A DNA stretch of 64,000 nt from CAUZIZ01 sp965219855 (GTDB lineage Bacteria; Acidobacteriota; UBA6911; RPQK01; JAJDTT01), in the NCBI GenBank assembly GCA_965219855.1, contig CBDCOR010000012.1, positions 310,001 to 374,000 on the forward strand, given 5' to 3'. Positions 35,989 through 45,027 of the stretch are shown piece after piece (within the stretch, counting starts at the first letter, position 1; every line of letters starts with the position of its first letter). The translations under genes were made by a program, and so were the position numbers. The notes under the pieces are model-generated. The model was not told where the DNA came from. It ran no database searches and saw only the letters and a list, made by a program, of their open reading frames with translations.

Positions 35989-38610
35989 ATGGCTCGATTT
36001 TCATGGCTCGCGAAAGTTCTGGCCGTTTCGGGATTGATTCTGACGTCAGGACTTTGGGCGCTGGGCGCCCAGGATTCCATCGGCAGGGCGGCTCAAGGTG
36101 TTCTCCAGAAGCATTGCCTTACCTGCCATGGCGCCAACAAGATGTCGGACCTGGACCTGCGAAACCGGGAGAGCATCTTAAGGGGTGGGACGCGAGGTCC
36201 TGCCATTGTTCCGGGAAAACCCAGGGAGAGCCTGCTCTTTCTGTCGGCTGCCCATGAAGGCGATCTGAAAATGCCGCTGGGGAGCAAGAATCCTCTCCCG
36301 CCAGACGAACTTACCATTTTAAGACAGTGGATCGAGCAAGGGGCTTCCTGGTCCGGTGAGGGCTCGCTCGCCCGCGCCGAACCGTCCTGGTGGTCTTTCA
36401 AGAAGTTGCGCCGGCCGCCGCTTCCCGAGCTCAAAGATGGCAGCCATCCCCCCAATCCCATCGATGCCTTTGTGCGGTCGAAACTGGAGGAAAAAGACCT
36501 GCCAGCCGCCCCCCGGGCTGAGCGGCTCACCCTGGTGCGAAGAGCCTATTTTGATCTGATCGGCCTTCCCCCCACGCCCGAGCAGGTCGAGCACTTCCTT
36601 CAAGACCGTTCTCCCAACGCCTATGCGAATCTGATCGAAGAACTGCTGGCCTCAGAGCGCTATGGAGAACGGTGGGGTCGTCACTGGCTGGACGTCGTGC
36701 GCTATGCCGACAGCGCTGGTTTTGAAGGGGACCTCTATTATCCCAACGCCTGGCGTTACCGGGACTACGTCATCAAGTCCTTCAACGAAGACAAGCCCTA
36801 CGATCGCTTCGTTCAGGAACAGATCGCCGGCGACGAGCTCTGGCCGAACACCTTGGAACTGGGGGGATTCTATGACCTCACACCGGATCAGCTGGAGCAC
36901 CTGGAAGCACGGATCGGCACCACTCTCTACACCTTCGGACCCGAATCCCAGGAGTCCCATCTGAATGTCCCACTTTTGCGGTATCAGAGACTCACCGACT
37001 GGGTGAACACTACAGGAGCGGCATTCCTGGGGCTGAGTCTGGAATGCGCCCGCTGTCACGATCACAAATTCGATCCTCTCTCCAAGAAGGATTACTTCCG
37101 GCTTCAAGCGGTCTTTGCCAGCAGCTGGCCGGTCACCATCCCCGTGGAGACCTCGGTGAACGTAGGTATTCGGGACGAAAATTACCATTTCATGCTCAAT
37201 CTGGATGAAGCCCGCAGGGCCTATCTCGACTTCGAAAAGAAGGTGAAGGACCAGGTGATCGAGTCCAAGAAGAAGGACTATCCACCCGAGGTGGTTCGAG
37301 CCTATGAGATTCCGCAGGAGAAGCGGACCGCACAGGAGTCGGAACTGGCGGCTCCCCTGGTTGAGCTCTATGAGAAACTGAAGATAGAGGAGTTCCTGGT
37401 TGGAGAGGAAGTGGAGCGCCACCGGGAACTGAGCCGGCGATTGGTGAAAGGGGTTGTGAGTGTGCCCCGGGAGGAACAGGCCCACAAGGTGCGCTTTGAC
37501 GGCTTTTACGACGTACCTGTGGCCACCGTGCTGGGTCACATCGAGCCGGAGCTGATCCCGGACGTGTATCTGCTCGACCGCGGCGACCTGAGCCGGCGGA
37601 GAGAGAAGGTCTCTGCGGGTCTGCCGGCCGGCTTGTCCGACGAGACGGTGCCGGAGATTCTAGCCTCCGATTTCGCAGGGCCCAGATATCGAAAGCAACT
37701 CGCCCTTTGGCTCACACGTTCCAACCACCCGCTGACAGCCCGCGTGATGGTCAATCGAATCTGGCAGGGACACTTCGGCCGGGGCATTGTGGTCACGACC
37801 AACGATTTCGGTCGCAAAGGGAATCCTCCCAGCCATCCGGAGCTGCTCAACTGGCTGGCTTGCGAATTTGTCGAGAGCGGGTGGAGCATCAAGTCGATGC
37901 ACCGGCTGATGATGCTCTCCGAGACCTATCAAAGGTCCAGCCGTTTTACCAGCTCCGAGCACCGATACGTGGATCCGGACAATCGTTACCTTTGGCGCAT
38001 GAACCGGCGCCGGTTAGAAGGAGAGGCGATTTGGGATTCCGTCCACTCGGTGGCCGGAACACTCAACTTGAGAGTGGGAGGACGGCCCTCGATCCCGCCG
38101 CTCTCGACGGTGGAATTGGAACCTTTGCGGCGTAAGAAGCGGTGGGTGACACCGACCGACCCCGCTGAAGGAAGGCGGCGGGGGGTGTACATCATGAGCA
38201 GGCGCAATTTTACCTTTCCCATGTTCGACAAGTTCGATGTCCCCAATACCTCGATCAGCTGTCCCCAGCGGGAAGTGACGACGGTCGCTCCGCAGGCCCT
38301 GTGGGGGCTCAACAGCGATGTGACCTTCCGCCAGGCGCGGGAATTTGCCGCCCGCTCAGTCGGTCAGGCGGGGGACGACTCGTCTGCCTGGGTGGAAAAG
38401 GCCTGGCGCCTGGCCTTGGCACGGGAACCCTCGGAGCAGGAAAAGGAGGAAGCGCAGGCTCTGTTGGAAAGGCTGGCCTCCAAGGACGTGGAGCCGTCTG
38501 AGGAGTCCCTGCCGGAGGGGCTGGCCCAGCTCGGGCCCAGGCGTGCTGCCGCACTCACCGAGCTCTGCTTGACCATTTTCAATCTGAATGAGTTTGTGTA
38601 CATTGATTAA
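35989..38610 (+). CDS. DUF1549/DUF1553 protein with cytochrome c-like domain (PSD1 type)
   Basis: About 873 residues. Start MARFSW at 35989 precedes a signal peptide (AKVLAVSGLILTSGLWALGA); the frame is open upstream to 35932. A c-type heme site CLTCH (about 43-47) lies in a PSCyt1 domain; RAYFDLIGLPPTPEQVEHFL begins DUF1549, HWLDVVRYADSAGF is its signature, and LSLECARCHDHKFDPLSKKD a second CxxCH. DUF1553 begins near MVNRIWQGHFGRGIV and includes NRRRLEGEAIWDS. Found next to DUF1501 proteins in Planctomycetota, Verrucomicrobiota and Acidobacteriota, thought to be periplasmic oxidative enzymes of polysaccharide use; the reaction is not established. Confidence 0.9.
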   Translation: MARFSWLAKVLAVSGLILTSGLWALGAQDSIGRAAQGVLQKHCLTCHGANKMSDLDLRNRESILRGGTRGPAIVPGKPRESLLFLSAAHEGDLKMPLGSKNPLPPDELTILRQWIEQGASWSGEGSLARAEPSWWSFKKLRRPPLPELKDGSHPPNPIDAFVRSKLEEKDLPAAPRAERLTLVRRAYFDLIGLPPTPEQVEHFLQDRSPNAYANLIEELLASERYGERWGRHWLDVVRYADSAGFEGDLYYPNAWRYRDYVIKSFNEDKPYDRFVQEQIAGDELWPNTLELGGFYDLTPDQLEHLEARIGTTLYTFGPESQESHLNVPLLRYQRLTDWVNTTGAAFLGLSLECARCHDHKFDPLSKKDYFRLQAVFASSWPVTIPVETSVNVGIRDENYHFMLNLDEARRAYLDFEKKVKDQVIESKKKDYPPEVVRAYEIPQEKRTAQESELAAPLVELYEKLKIEEFLVGEEVERHRELSRRLVKGVVSVPREEQAHKVRFDGFYDVPVATVLGHIEPELIPDVYLLDRGDLSRRREKVSAGLPAGLSDETVPEILASDFAGPRYRKQLALWLTRSNHPLTARVMVNRIWQGHFGRGIVVTTNDFGRKGNPPSHPELLNWLACEFVESGWSIKSMHRLMMLSETYQRSSRFTSSEHRYVDPDNRYLWRMNRRRLEGEAIWDSVHSVAGTLNLRVGGRPSIPPLSTVELEPLRRKKRWVTPTDPAEGRRRGVYIMSRRNFTFPMFDKFDVPNTSISCPQREVTTVAPQALWGLNSDVTFRQAREFAARSVGQAGDDSSAWVEKAWRLALAREPSEQEKEEAQALLERLASKDVEPSEESLPEGLAQLGPRRAAALTELCLTIFNLNEFVYID

Positions 38611-38682
38611 AGCGAATCAAAGAGAATCGATTCCATGAGAAGTCCTTGATCAGGTGCTGATTCCTTTCCGGGGGGAAGAAAC

Positions 38683-40167
38683 ATGAATCCATATTCCTGT
38701 AACCGCCGCGTCACCGTCGGGAGCCGTCGCGAATTCCTGATGCGATCCGGGATGGGTTTCGGCTCTCTGGCGCTCGGTTATCTATTGAACCGAGACTCAC
38801 TGGCAGTGGCCAAGACTTTGCTCGACCCCATTGACCCGCTGGCACCCAAGGCGCCTCACTTTCCCGCCACGGCCAAGAGCGTCATTTTTGTCTTCCTGCA
38901 GGGGGGGCCCAGTCAGGTGGACACCTTTGATCCCAAACCGGATCTGAACCGTCTGGACGGCCAGCCTCTCCCGCCCAGCTTTTTAGAGGGAGGCCTACCC
39001 CTGGCCCAGCTCAAGGCCGAGGAGTGCAAGCTTATGGGGACGCGCCGCACCTTCAAGCGCTGCGGCAAATCGGGGCTGGAAATCGCGGATATTTTCGAAA
39101 ATCTGGCCCAGTTCGCGGATGATCTTGCCATTATCCGCTCTTGCTATCACGAGTCCTTCATTCACGGTCCCGCCATCAGCCTGATGCACACCGGTTCGGC
39201 ACTGCTGGGGAACCCCAGCATGGGAGCCTGGGCCCTTTACGGGCTGGGCAGCGAAACGGACAACCTGCCCTCCTACATCGTCATGGCCGATGATTATATG
39301 CGTAACGGTAAGTCGGTGGTGGGATCGGGATTTCTGCCAGCGATTTATCAGGGCACGGTTCTCTCCACTCAGGGGGCGCCTCTCGAGAATCTCTCACCCC
39401 CGGCGGAGATCGGTATTGATCGACAGCGCATCATGCTGGATCAACTCAAGAAGTGGAATGAACGGCACCTGGAGGAGCGCCCAGACGACACCAGCCTGGC
39501 GGCGCGGATCAACAACTACGAGCTGGCCTTCCGCCTGCAGATGGCTGGGCCGGAGTTAATTGACCTCAGCGATGAACCGGAGTACATCCGGCGAATGTAT
39601 GGTGTGGACATTCCTAATCGGTCCTCAAGGCGCTATACAGAGGAGCCCACTGCGAACTTTGGACGCATGTGCCTGCTGGCCCGCCGGATGGTGGAGCGCG
39701 GAGTACGATTTGTCCACCTTTACAATACTGATTGGGACGGCCACGGCGAGTGCGACAAGAACCACCGGGAAAACGCCGCGCAGACGGATCTCCCCTTGGC
39801 CGGGCTTTTGGGTGACCTCAAGCAGCGGGGCCTGCTGGAAAGCACCCTGGTCGTCTGTACCGGTGAGTTCGGACGGACACCGATCATGCAGGGCAATGAA
39901 GGACGGGACCACAACCCCTACGGTTTCAGCGCCTGGATGGCCGGAGGCGGCATCAAAGGCGGCAAGGCGATCGGGGCCACCGATGAGATCGGGTTCCGGG
40001 CCGTGGAGGACAAGGTCCACGTGCACGACCTGCATGCCACCATGCTGGAGCTGCTCGGGCTCGATCACAAGAAGCTTCATGTTTTGGTTTCCGGTCTCGA
40101 GAAGCGACTGACCGGCGTGGGAGAAGAGGGAAGTCACCGCATCACCAAAAGACTACTGGAAGGGTAA
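38683..40167 (+). CDS. DUF1501 Tat-exported protein
   Basis: A 494-residue partner of the DUF1553 gene, 72 bases downstream on the same strand, so probably one operon. A Tat-type leader SRREFLMRSGMGFGSLALGY begins near residue 14. Alkaline-phosphatase-like fold elements: VFLQGGPSQVDTFDPKPDL (about 70-88), FVHLYNTDWDGHGECDKN (about 343), VVCTGEFGRTP (about 388-398), GRDHNP (about 404) and VHDLHATMLELLGLDHKKLH near the end, which carry metal-ligand-type residues. A GGGGGGAA-like ribosome site precedes the ATG. Intact. The substrate is unknown. Confidence 0.9.
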   Translation: MNPYSCNRRVTVGSRREFLMRSGMGFGSLALGYLLNRDSLAVAKTLLDPIDPLAPKAPHFPATAKSVIFVFLQGGPSQVDTFDPKPDLNRLDGQPLPPSFLEGGLPLAQLKAEECKLMGTRRTFKRCGKSGLEIADIFENLAQFADDLAIIRSCYHESFIHGPAISLMHTGSALLGNPSMGAWALYGLGSETDNLPSYIVMADDYMRNGKSVVGSGFLPAIYQGTVLSTQGAPLENLSPPAEIGIDRQRIMLDQLKKWNERHLEERPDDTSLAARINNYELAFRLQMAGPELIDLSDEPEYIRRMYGVDIPNRSSRRYTEEPTANFGRMCLLARRMVERGVRFVHLYNTDWDGHGECDKNHRENAAQTDLPLAGLLGDLKQRGLLESTLVVCTGEFGRTPIMQGNEGRDHNPYGFSAWMAGGGIKGGKAIGATDEIGFRAVEDKVHVHDLHATMLELLGLDHKKLHVLVSGLEKRLTGVGEEGSHRITKRLLEG

Positions 40168-40243
40168 GGCTGGGGAAATCAGTGGTGCAGCCCGCAAAAA
40201 AGCCCCGGACCGACGGCTGGCCCAGCTACAGGCATTAGGTAAC

Positions 40244-40903
40244 ATGGTTGACCGGAGCCCAATTTTAGCTTTGCTGCTCTTGAGCCACGCGGTGGCTGTC
40301 TCAGAGACGAGCGTCCCGCCTTCCTACCGGGGAAAGATGCGGATTCCCATAAGTCTGCGAACTGCCGAGGGGACCAATCTGGAAAAAGGTCCCTACCTGT
40401 TGGAGGTAAAGCGAGAAGAGGGGCGTCACGTGCTGGTCTTCTTTGTCGGGGAGGAAGTCCGTACCCAGGTATCGGAGACGACCCCTGAGGTTTCCACGAT
40501 CTGGGCGGCCGAAATCTTGGTTGTGGGGGCCCACTATATGCGTTCCTCGGCCGACCCCATCGGGACGGCCCTAGAACGTCAGTTCAGCAAAACCGGCTTG
40601 CCACGCTACCAGGAAGAAAAGCGTGAGTGGAAGGCCACCCTGAGGGTCTACCGATCGCCGGCAGATGAGACCGTATTCTTTCTTTTCCAGGAGCACCAGG
40701 AGCCGGGCCGGTGGAAAAAAGTCTACTTTCAGCTCTTTGCATCCGACGATTTGGGAGAATCACCCTCGATGTTTTCGGCCCCATCCCTGGGACCCGTTCA
40801 CGATTCGGAGAGATATTTTTCCAGTTTCCGTTTGCCGTCGGCCAGGTATTTCCCCATCTCGGAGGTGGGTCCAACAATCTCGAACACGAGCAGGCCCCTA
40901 TAG
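40244..40903 (+). CDS. hypothetical exported protein, 3' end probably aberrant
   Basis: A 219-codon frame. A short N-terminal hydrophobic segment (ILALLLLSHAVAVSE) suggests export. Residues 25-165 (KMRIPISLRTAEGTNLEKGP; TLRVYRSPADETVFFLFQEH) look like real beta-rich protein. The last ~35 codons run antisense into the convergent gene ending at 40798, and their composition changes there, so the natural 3' end is likely lost. No family recognised. Confidence 0.45.
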   Translation: MVDRSPILALLLLSHAVAVSETSVPPSYRGKMRIPISLRTAEGTNLEKGPYLLEVKREEGRHVLVFFVGEEVRTQVSETTPEVSTIWAAEILVVGAHYMRSSADPIGTALERQFSKTGLPRYQEEKREWKATLRVYRSPADETVFFLFQEHQEPGRWKKVYFQLFASDDLGESPSMFSAPSLGPVHDSERYFSSFRLPSARYFPISEVGPTISNTSRPL

Positions 40904-41769
40904 TCGATTTTCCGCAGCTTTTTGATCAGGCGCGGATAGTCCACAAATCCATAGTGAAGCGGCTGATGCTCCCTCCAGGTGGCGGGCTCGATGTCGTGAA
41001 CATGCAAGTGGAACACTTTCGGCCCTAGCTGATCGATGATTTCGTGAGTCAGGTCGTTGTAGGCCTTGATCCCTTCTGGGGTTCCCCGCTCCTCCGGCTT
41101 CACTTTCCGTTGTAACTCGACATACTTCGCCTGATGGCCGACATCAATCGTCGCTCCCACATGATCGTGGCCAATTTCTTTGATTAACCTCACATAATCA
41201 TCCACGGTGTTCCCAGTCCGACGCTCAAGGCCGGAACCTGTTTCCAGTGCTAGCCGAATACCTGCTTTCTCGGCTATGTCTCCCCAGCGGCGGAAGCGGC
41301 GAAGCATTAGGGTCCAATATTGCTGCAATGTCAGACCGGAGGCACGCCGGGGATGGATGACGGCAATCTCGGCGCCGATGTAAGCACTTGCTTCCAGTGC
41401 GATATCGATCTGCTTAACAGAGAATTCCGCAATCGGTGCAAAGGGGGAAAAATAGTGCAGGTCTGTAAACGGAAGATGGGTGGTGACATGGCGGAAGCTG
41501 ACTAGGGCAGATTTGATCTTTCGTCTTTCATCGGCGCTGATTCGATCAAACTCCGTCATAAGGCGGTGGTCCACCCATGGATGGACCTCAATTGTTTGGA
41601 ATCCCAGCTCGCGGATCAACTCGATGGCTTGATACAAGCCATAGCCTTCAAACGTGTTGGTGCCAATGATGGACGGATCAAAAGCCTGCCCTACCGTACT
41701 GTTTGCTCCGGCCAGCAGCCCAACGCCTGTGAGTGACTGCAAAAGAAACATGCGACGGTTGGTGATCAT
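40798..41769 (-). CDS. Tat-exported sugar phosphate isomerase/epimerase-like protein
   Basis: About 323 residues. Start MITNRRMFLLQS at 41769 is preferred over 41862 for the AAAGGGG ribosome site and because it opens a Tat-like leader (NRRMFLLQSLTGVGLLAG). AP-endonuclease-2 barrel features: GFQTIEVHPWVDHR, the metal residues in IAVIHPRRAS, RLALETGSGLE, ATIDVGHQAKY, KVFHLHVHDIEP and YRGLLVFEIVG. Intact. An extracytoplasmic member of this fold fits the many other exported sugar enzymes nearby. The substrate is unknown. Confidence 0.83.
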   Translation of the reverse strand: MITNRRMFLLQSLTGVGLLAGANSTVGQAFDPSIIGTNTFEGYGLYQAIELIRELGFQTIEVHPWVDHRLMTEFDRISADERRKIKSALVSFRHVTTHLPFTDLHYFSPFAPIAEFSVKQIDIALEASAYIGAEIAVIHPRRASGLTLQQYWTLMLRRFRRWGDIAEKAGIRLALETGSGLERRTGNTVDDYVRLIKEIGHDHVGATIDVGHQAKYVELQRKVKPEERGTPEGIKAYNDLTHEIIDQLGPKVFHLHVHDIEPATWREHQPLHYGFVDYPRLIKKLRKIDYRGLLVFEIVGPTSEMGKYLADGKRKLEKYLSES

Positions 41770-42003
41770 CGTGTCCCCTTTCCTCGCTATTGTAATCCAT
41801 CCGCTAATCCTATCCAACATCACTAGTGTCCGGTTTGATGTCGTTGATTCTAAAGGACTCAAAGTGCACTTAGCTGTAACAGTATAGTCACTCTACTCCT
41901 ATCCTCCTACAGAAGGCAGGAGTTTCGCTGCTGGCCCTGCAGAAGATGCTGAAAATGCCCAGTTATCAAACCGTTTGGACCATGGGGCAGAAGATCCGAC
42001 AAG

Positions 42004-44469
42004 CTAGTTGCCTGCCGAGGGTAAATCCGAGGACAGGACGTATGTTCCCCGAATCCAAGAACAGCGAGAAAGATAGGGATTGGTGGCCGGCCAGGCGACC
42101 GCCGTATCGTCCGTGTAGTTCACCACGAAGATACGGCCGTCGGGCAATTCGGTCCATCCGGAGTATCCCTGGTCGCTGCCGAACACGCTGGCCTCGATCT
42201 CCAGTACCTGATCGAGCTGGTATTGGTCGGGGAACCCATCTCTTGCCGCCACCCAGGAAGTTCGGTGCACGCGGCCACTGACATCCGTGACAGTCGTCTC
42301 CACGCGCTTCCACAAGCTTAAACCCGTCACCTCCGGCGTGATTTGCGGCGCAACCATATCGGTCCCGGCGTAATCCCGCCCTGGGGGGTACATTTCCGGA
42401 TGCGGATAGTTGCCAAAGGAAAAAAGAAGAGGGCTGGCAGGGGGCGGTGAATGGGCGTGGCGGATGCGACGATTGTCGAGCTTGGAAGTTTCAAGCTTGA
42501 GTTTGCCGTCCACAAGCAACTTGAGCTGTCCCTCGCCGCTCGTCAGACGATACGTGTGATACCGATCGGGAGCAATCGTTATCGAGATGCTCTCGCTGCC
42601 CACGAAGTCCACATGATCCGGAAAGATGCGCACTTGGCCAGCAAAGGGAATGGCAATGGTGGCAGAATGACCCTGATTCTCTTTGACCAGAACCTCGGCG
42701 GTCAGCTCGATCCGACTCTTCGCGCCGTGGGGAGGTCGGAGGAGGTATCGTGTAAACTGCCCGCCGCGGCCGTCGTTGTCGATGTACAGGGCGCCATCTT
42801 TGAGCCCCTTGCTGGAGCGGTCATTGAAGTGGATGCCGCCGATTTGGAAGCCAATATTGGCCTGAGGATCCTCCACCCAGGCCCACAGCGCTTGACGCCC
42901 CATGGTGCTCCGCGTCGTCAACATGATCCGCCCATCAGAGAGAAAGTCTGCCTTTACGCGGCCTCTGATTTGAATGGGCAGGTCCTCTGGTTGGGACCAA
43001 GTCTTCCCCCCGTCCTGAGAAAAAACACGAAACCCTGGGTAGCCATCATTCCGGCCTTCACGGGCATATATCACCAGCCGTCCATCGGGCATCTCCAGGA
43101 TGCTGGCTTCACTCCCGGAGTGCCCACTCGATGGGTAAGTATCCAACAAAGCGCGAAACTCCCAGGTTTTGCCCAGGTCCTTGGAGCGGAAAACCTGTAA
43201 CCTCTCCCGGGGATGATTTTGAAAATCCTGAGACTTTGAGACGATATCGGAGCTCACGGTGAACCATGTTCCATCTGAGGTTTCCAGAATGTGACTCATA
43301 GCATAATGCTTCTTGAGCCCAAACGTTCGCAGATCGAAGCCCCCGACCGCTGTCCAGGTTTCGCCGTCATCGGTACTGCGTTTGATCTCGACGGTTGGCA
43401 GCTCCTCACCACTGACAAAAAGCAAGGAGCCATCCCGAAGCCTTTGAAGACGCTCATTGGTTCCGTTTGAGGCCACCATCAATCTTTCCGGTCCCCAGGT
43501 TTTGCCCAGATCTTCGCTCACCCTGATGACCGACTTGCCGTGGCCACCATGACGAGGACCATCGCAATAGGTGGTGAGGAGCCTGCCTGAAGGGCTCGAG
43601 ACCACATCAGCAAAACCCTGCCAGCGACTTTGGTCGCGGGAGATGGTCACATGCCGGCCGGGCCGCCGCCACAACGAGCGCATGCTCTGAAGCTTAAAAC
43701 CGGCCTTTGGCTTGACGAGGCGCTTGCTTTTCGCCTGAGGGTGGGGCCGAACGGATTCCCCGTCCCTCCAAGGTTCTGACCGGATCAGGAAACTGTGAAT
43801 GTCGGGTGCACCGGGATACTGTTCTACGCGCCCTTCGTTAATCTCTGAGACTCTGTTGATCAGGGGCGCGTCTTCGACCAGTTGGAACCAATCATCATCC
43901 CCCCGCCCGCTGGTGGAAACACTCAGGCGCCCCCCGCGAAGATCGAGCTTGAGTTTGAAGTCGTAGGGAGTGTTAGGACGAGCATAGCCTCCATAGTAGT
44001 CCAGTCGACCGTCGGACACCCAGGGCACCAGCTGCGACTGCTCTCCGGGCACGCCTTTGCCGTCGTGTAGGCCGAAACGCACTGCTGGAAAGAACACTCC
44101 AGCCCTGCTCTCTCCCACGGTGACAATTTGCACTGCCTGCGGATGATCACTTCGGTAAGGAACAGGATTGGTCGGCGTCATTTCAAAAGTGGCATAGACG
44201 AATACCTCACCCCGGACTGCCGGCACTTTCACCTCATGCCTACGGATGTCGACGAAGCGCTTCAACGATTTGCCGTCCTGATACCGGAACGAGCGTAAAT
44301 CCGCCTGCGCGACGGCCAAGACAGCAAGTTCTGAGAACACCTCTGCGGCTCCCAGTGCCTCCGCAGCAGACACCTGCCGGCTACTGGATGCTTGGCCCAA
44401 TATCCATGGGCCCATCAGTGCCATGGCCAATCCCAGCTTCCAGACCCACGCGCACCGTCCTCGCTTCAT
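42004..44469 (-). CDS. secreted sialidase-like (BNR/Asp-box) beta-propeller protein
   Basis: An 821-residue exported protein. Signal peptide (LGLAMALMGPWILGQA). Residues ~50-260 are a beta-sandwich-type domain; the propeller spans ~260-560 with Asp boxes SEDLGKTWG, STDDGETWT, SKDLGKTWE and SQDGGKTWS. Residues ~570-720 resemble a concanavalin-like lectin domain (KSRIELTAEVLV; DRYHTYRLTSGEGQLKLLVD). FRIP-type and catalytic Tyr/Glu residues could not be located with confidence, so true sialidase activity is unproven; it may act on other glycans. Intact. The gap 44470-44694 holds nothing clear. Confidence 0.8.
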   Translation of the reverse strand: MKRGRCAWVWKLGLAMALMGPWILGQASSSRQVSAAEALGAAEVFSELAVLAVAQADLRSFRYQDGKSLKRFVDIRRHEVKVPAVRGEVFVYATFEMTPTNPVPYRSDHPQAVQIVTVGESRAGVFFPAVRFGLHDGKGVPGEQSQLVPWVSDGRLDYYGGYARPNTPYDFKLKLDLRGGRLSVSTSGRGDDDWFQLVEDAPLINRVSEINEGRVEQYPGAPDIHSFLIRSEPWRDGESVRPHPQAKSKRLVKPKAGFKLQSMRSLWRRPGRHVTISRDQSRWQGFADVVSSPSGRLLTTYCDGPRHGGHGKSVIRVSEDLGKTWGPERLMVASNGTNERLQRLRDGSLLFVSGEELPTVEIKRSTDDGETWTAVGGFDLRTFGLKKHYAMSHILETSDGTWFTVSSDIVSKSQDFQNHPRERLQVFRSKDLGKTWEFRALLDTYPSSGHSGSEASILEMPDGRLVIYAREGRNDGYPGFRVFSQDGGKTWSQPEDLPIQIRGRVKADFLSDGRIMLTTRSTMGRQALWAWVEDPQANIGFQIGGIHFNDRSSKGLKDGALYIDNDGRGGQFTRYLLRPPHGAKSRIELTAEVLVKENQGHSATIAIPFAGQVRIFPDHVDFVGSESISITIAPDRYHTYRLTSGEGQLKLLVDGKLKLETSKLDNRRIRHAHSPPPASPLLFSFGNYPHPEMYPPGRDYAGTDMVAPQITPEVTGLSLWKRVETTVTDVSGRVHRTSWVAARDGFPDQYQLDQVLEIEASVFGSDQGYSGWTELPDGRIFVVNYTDDTAVAWPATNPYLSRCSWIRGTYVLSSDLPSAGN

Positions 44470-44694
44470 TTTCTACTCCTTTCAATCCTGCCAAAAGTAA
44501 CACAACCTGTCCGAGTTAGTAAGTCAATACGATGTCCCTAGACAAAACCTCGTAACCGCGTGAATTCAATCTGTTACGACGCGACGGTTAATTCCTGCCA
44601 GGGCCTTGATGCACAATGAAGGCAAGATGACATGCTTCTTTTCTTGGGCTCGACTTCTCTCCAACCTGCTCCTTCCGAATCAGAGATCACTCGT

Positions 44695-44856
44695 AGTCGA
44701 GTCATTGAGGCTGGTTGCAAAACGATCATTGGCCAACGTCTGAAGCGGTCCGGGATGCGCTGGACGGTAGGCGGAGCCAATGTCATCATCGCTTTGCGTT
44801 GCTGCCAACTGTCCAACCGCTGGGAGGAGTTCTGGGAGGCCCGCTCAGCAGGATAG
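44695..44856 (+). pseudogene. ISKra4-like transposase C-terminal scrap
   Basis: SRVIEAGCKTIIGQRLKRSG, MRWTVGGANVIIALRCCQ and SNRWEEFWEAR match the end of ISKra4-type transposases (the E-C-K and GSGMRW-like region). Only ~54 residues remain, and no inverted repeats were found. Confidence 0.6.
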
Positions 44857-45027
44857 TCAGCCATTACCTACATTTTTGGTGTACTTTCGTCCCTTCTGGT
44901 AGTGTATACTCCCCTTCACTGATAAAATATAAAAAATAATTTGTTGTACCTTGTGCATTCGGCCTTCGTTTCTTGCTGTTCGTAAGTGGCCGAACAACTT
45001 AGATTTCAAAGGGGGAGGTACCAAAAC

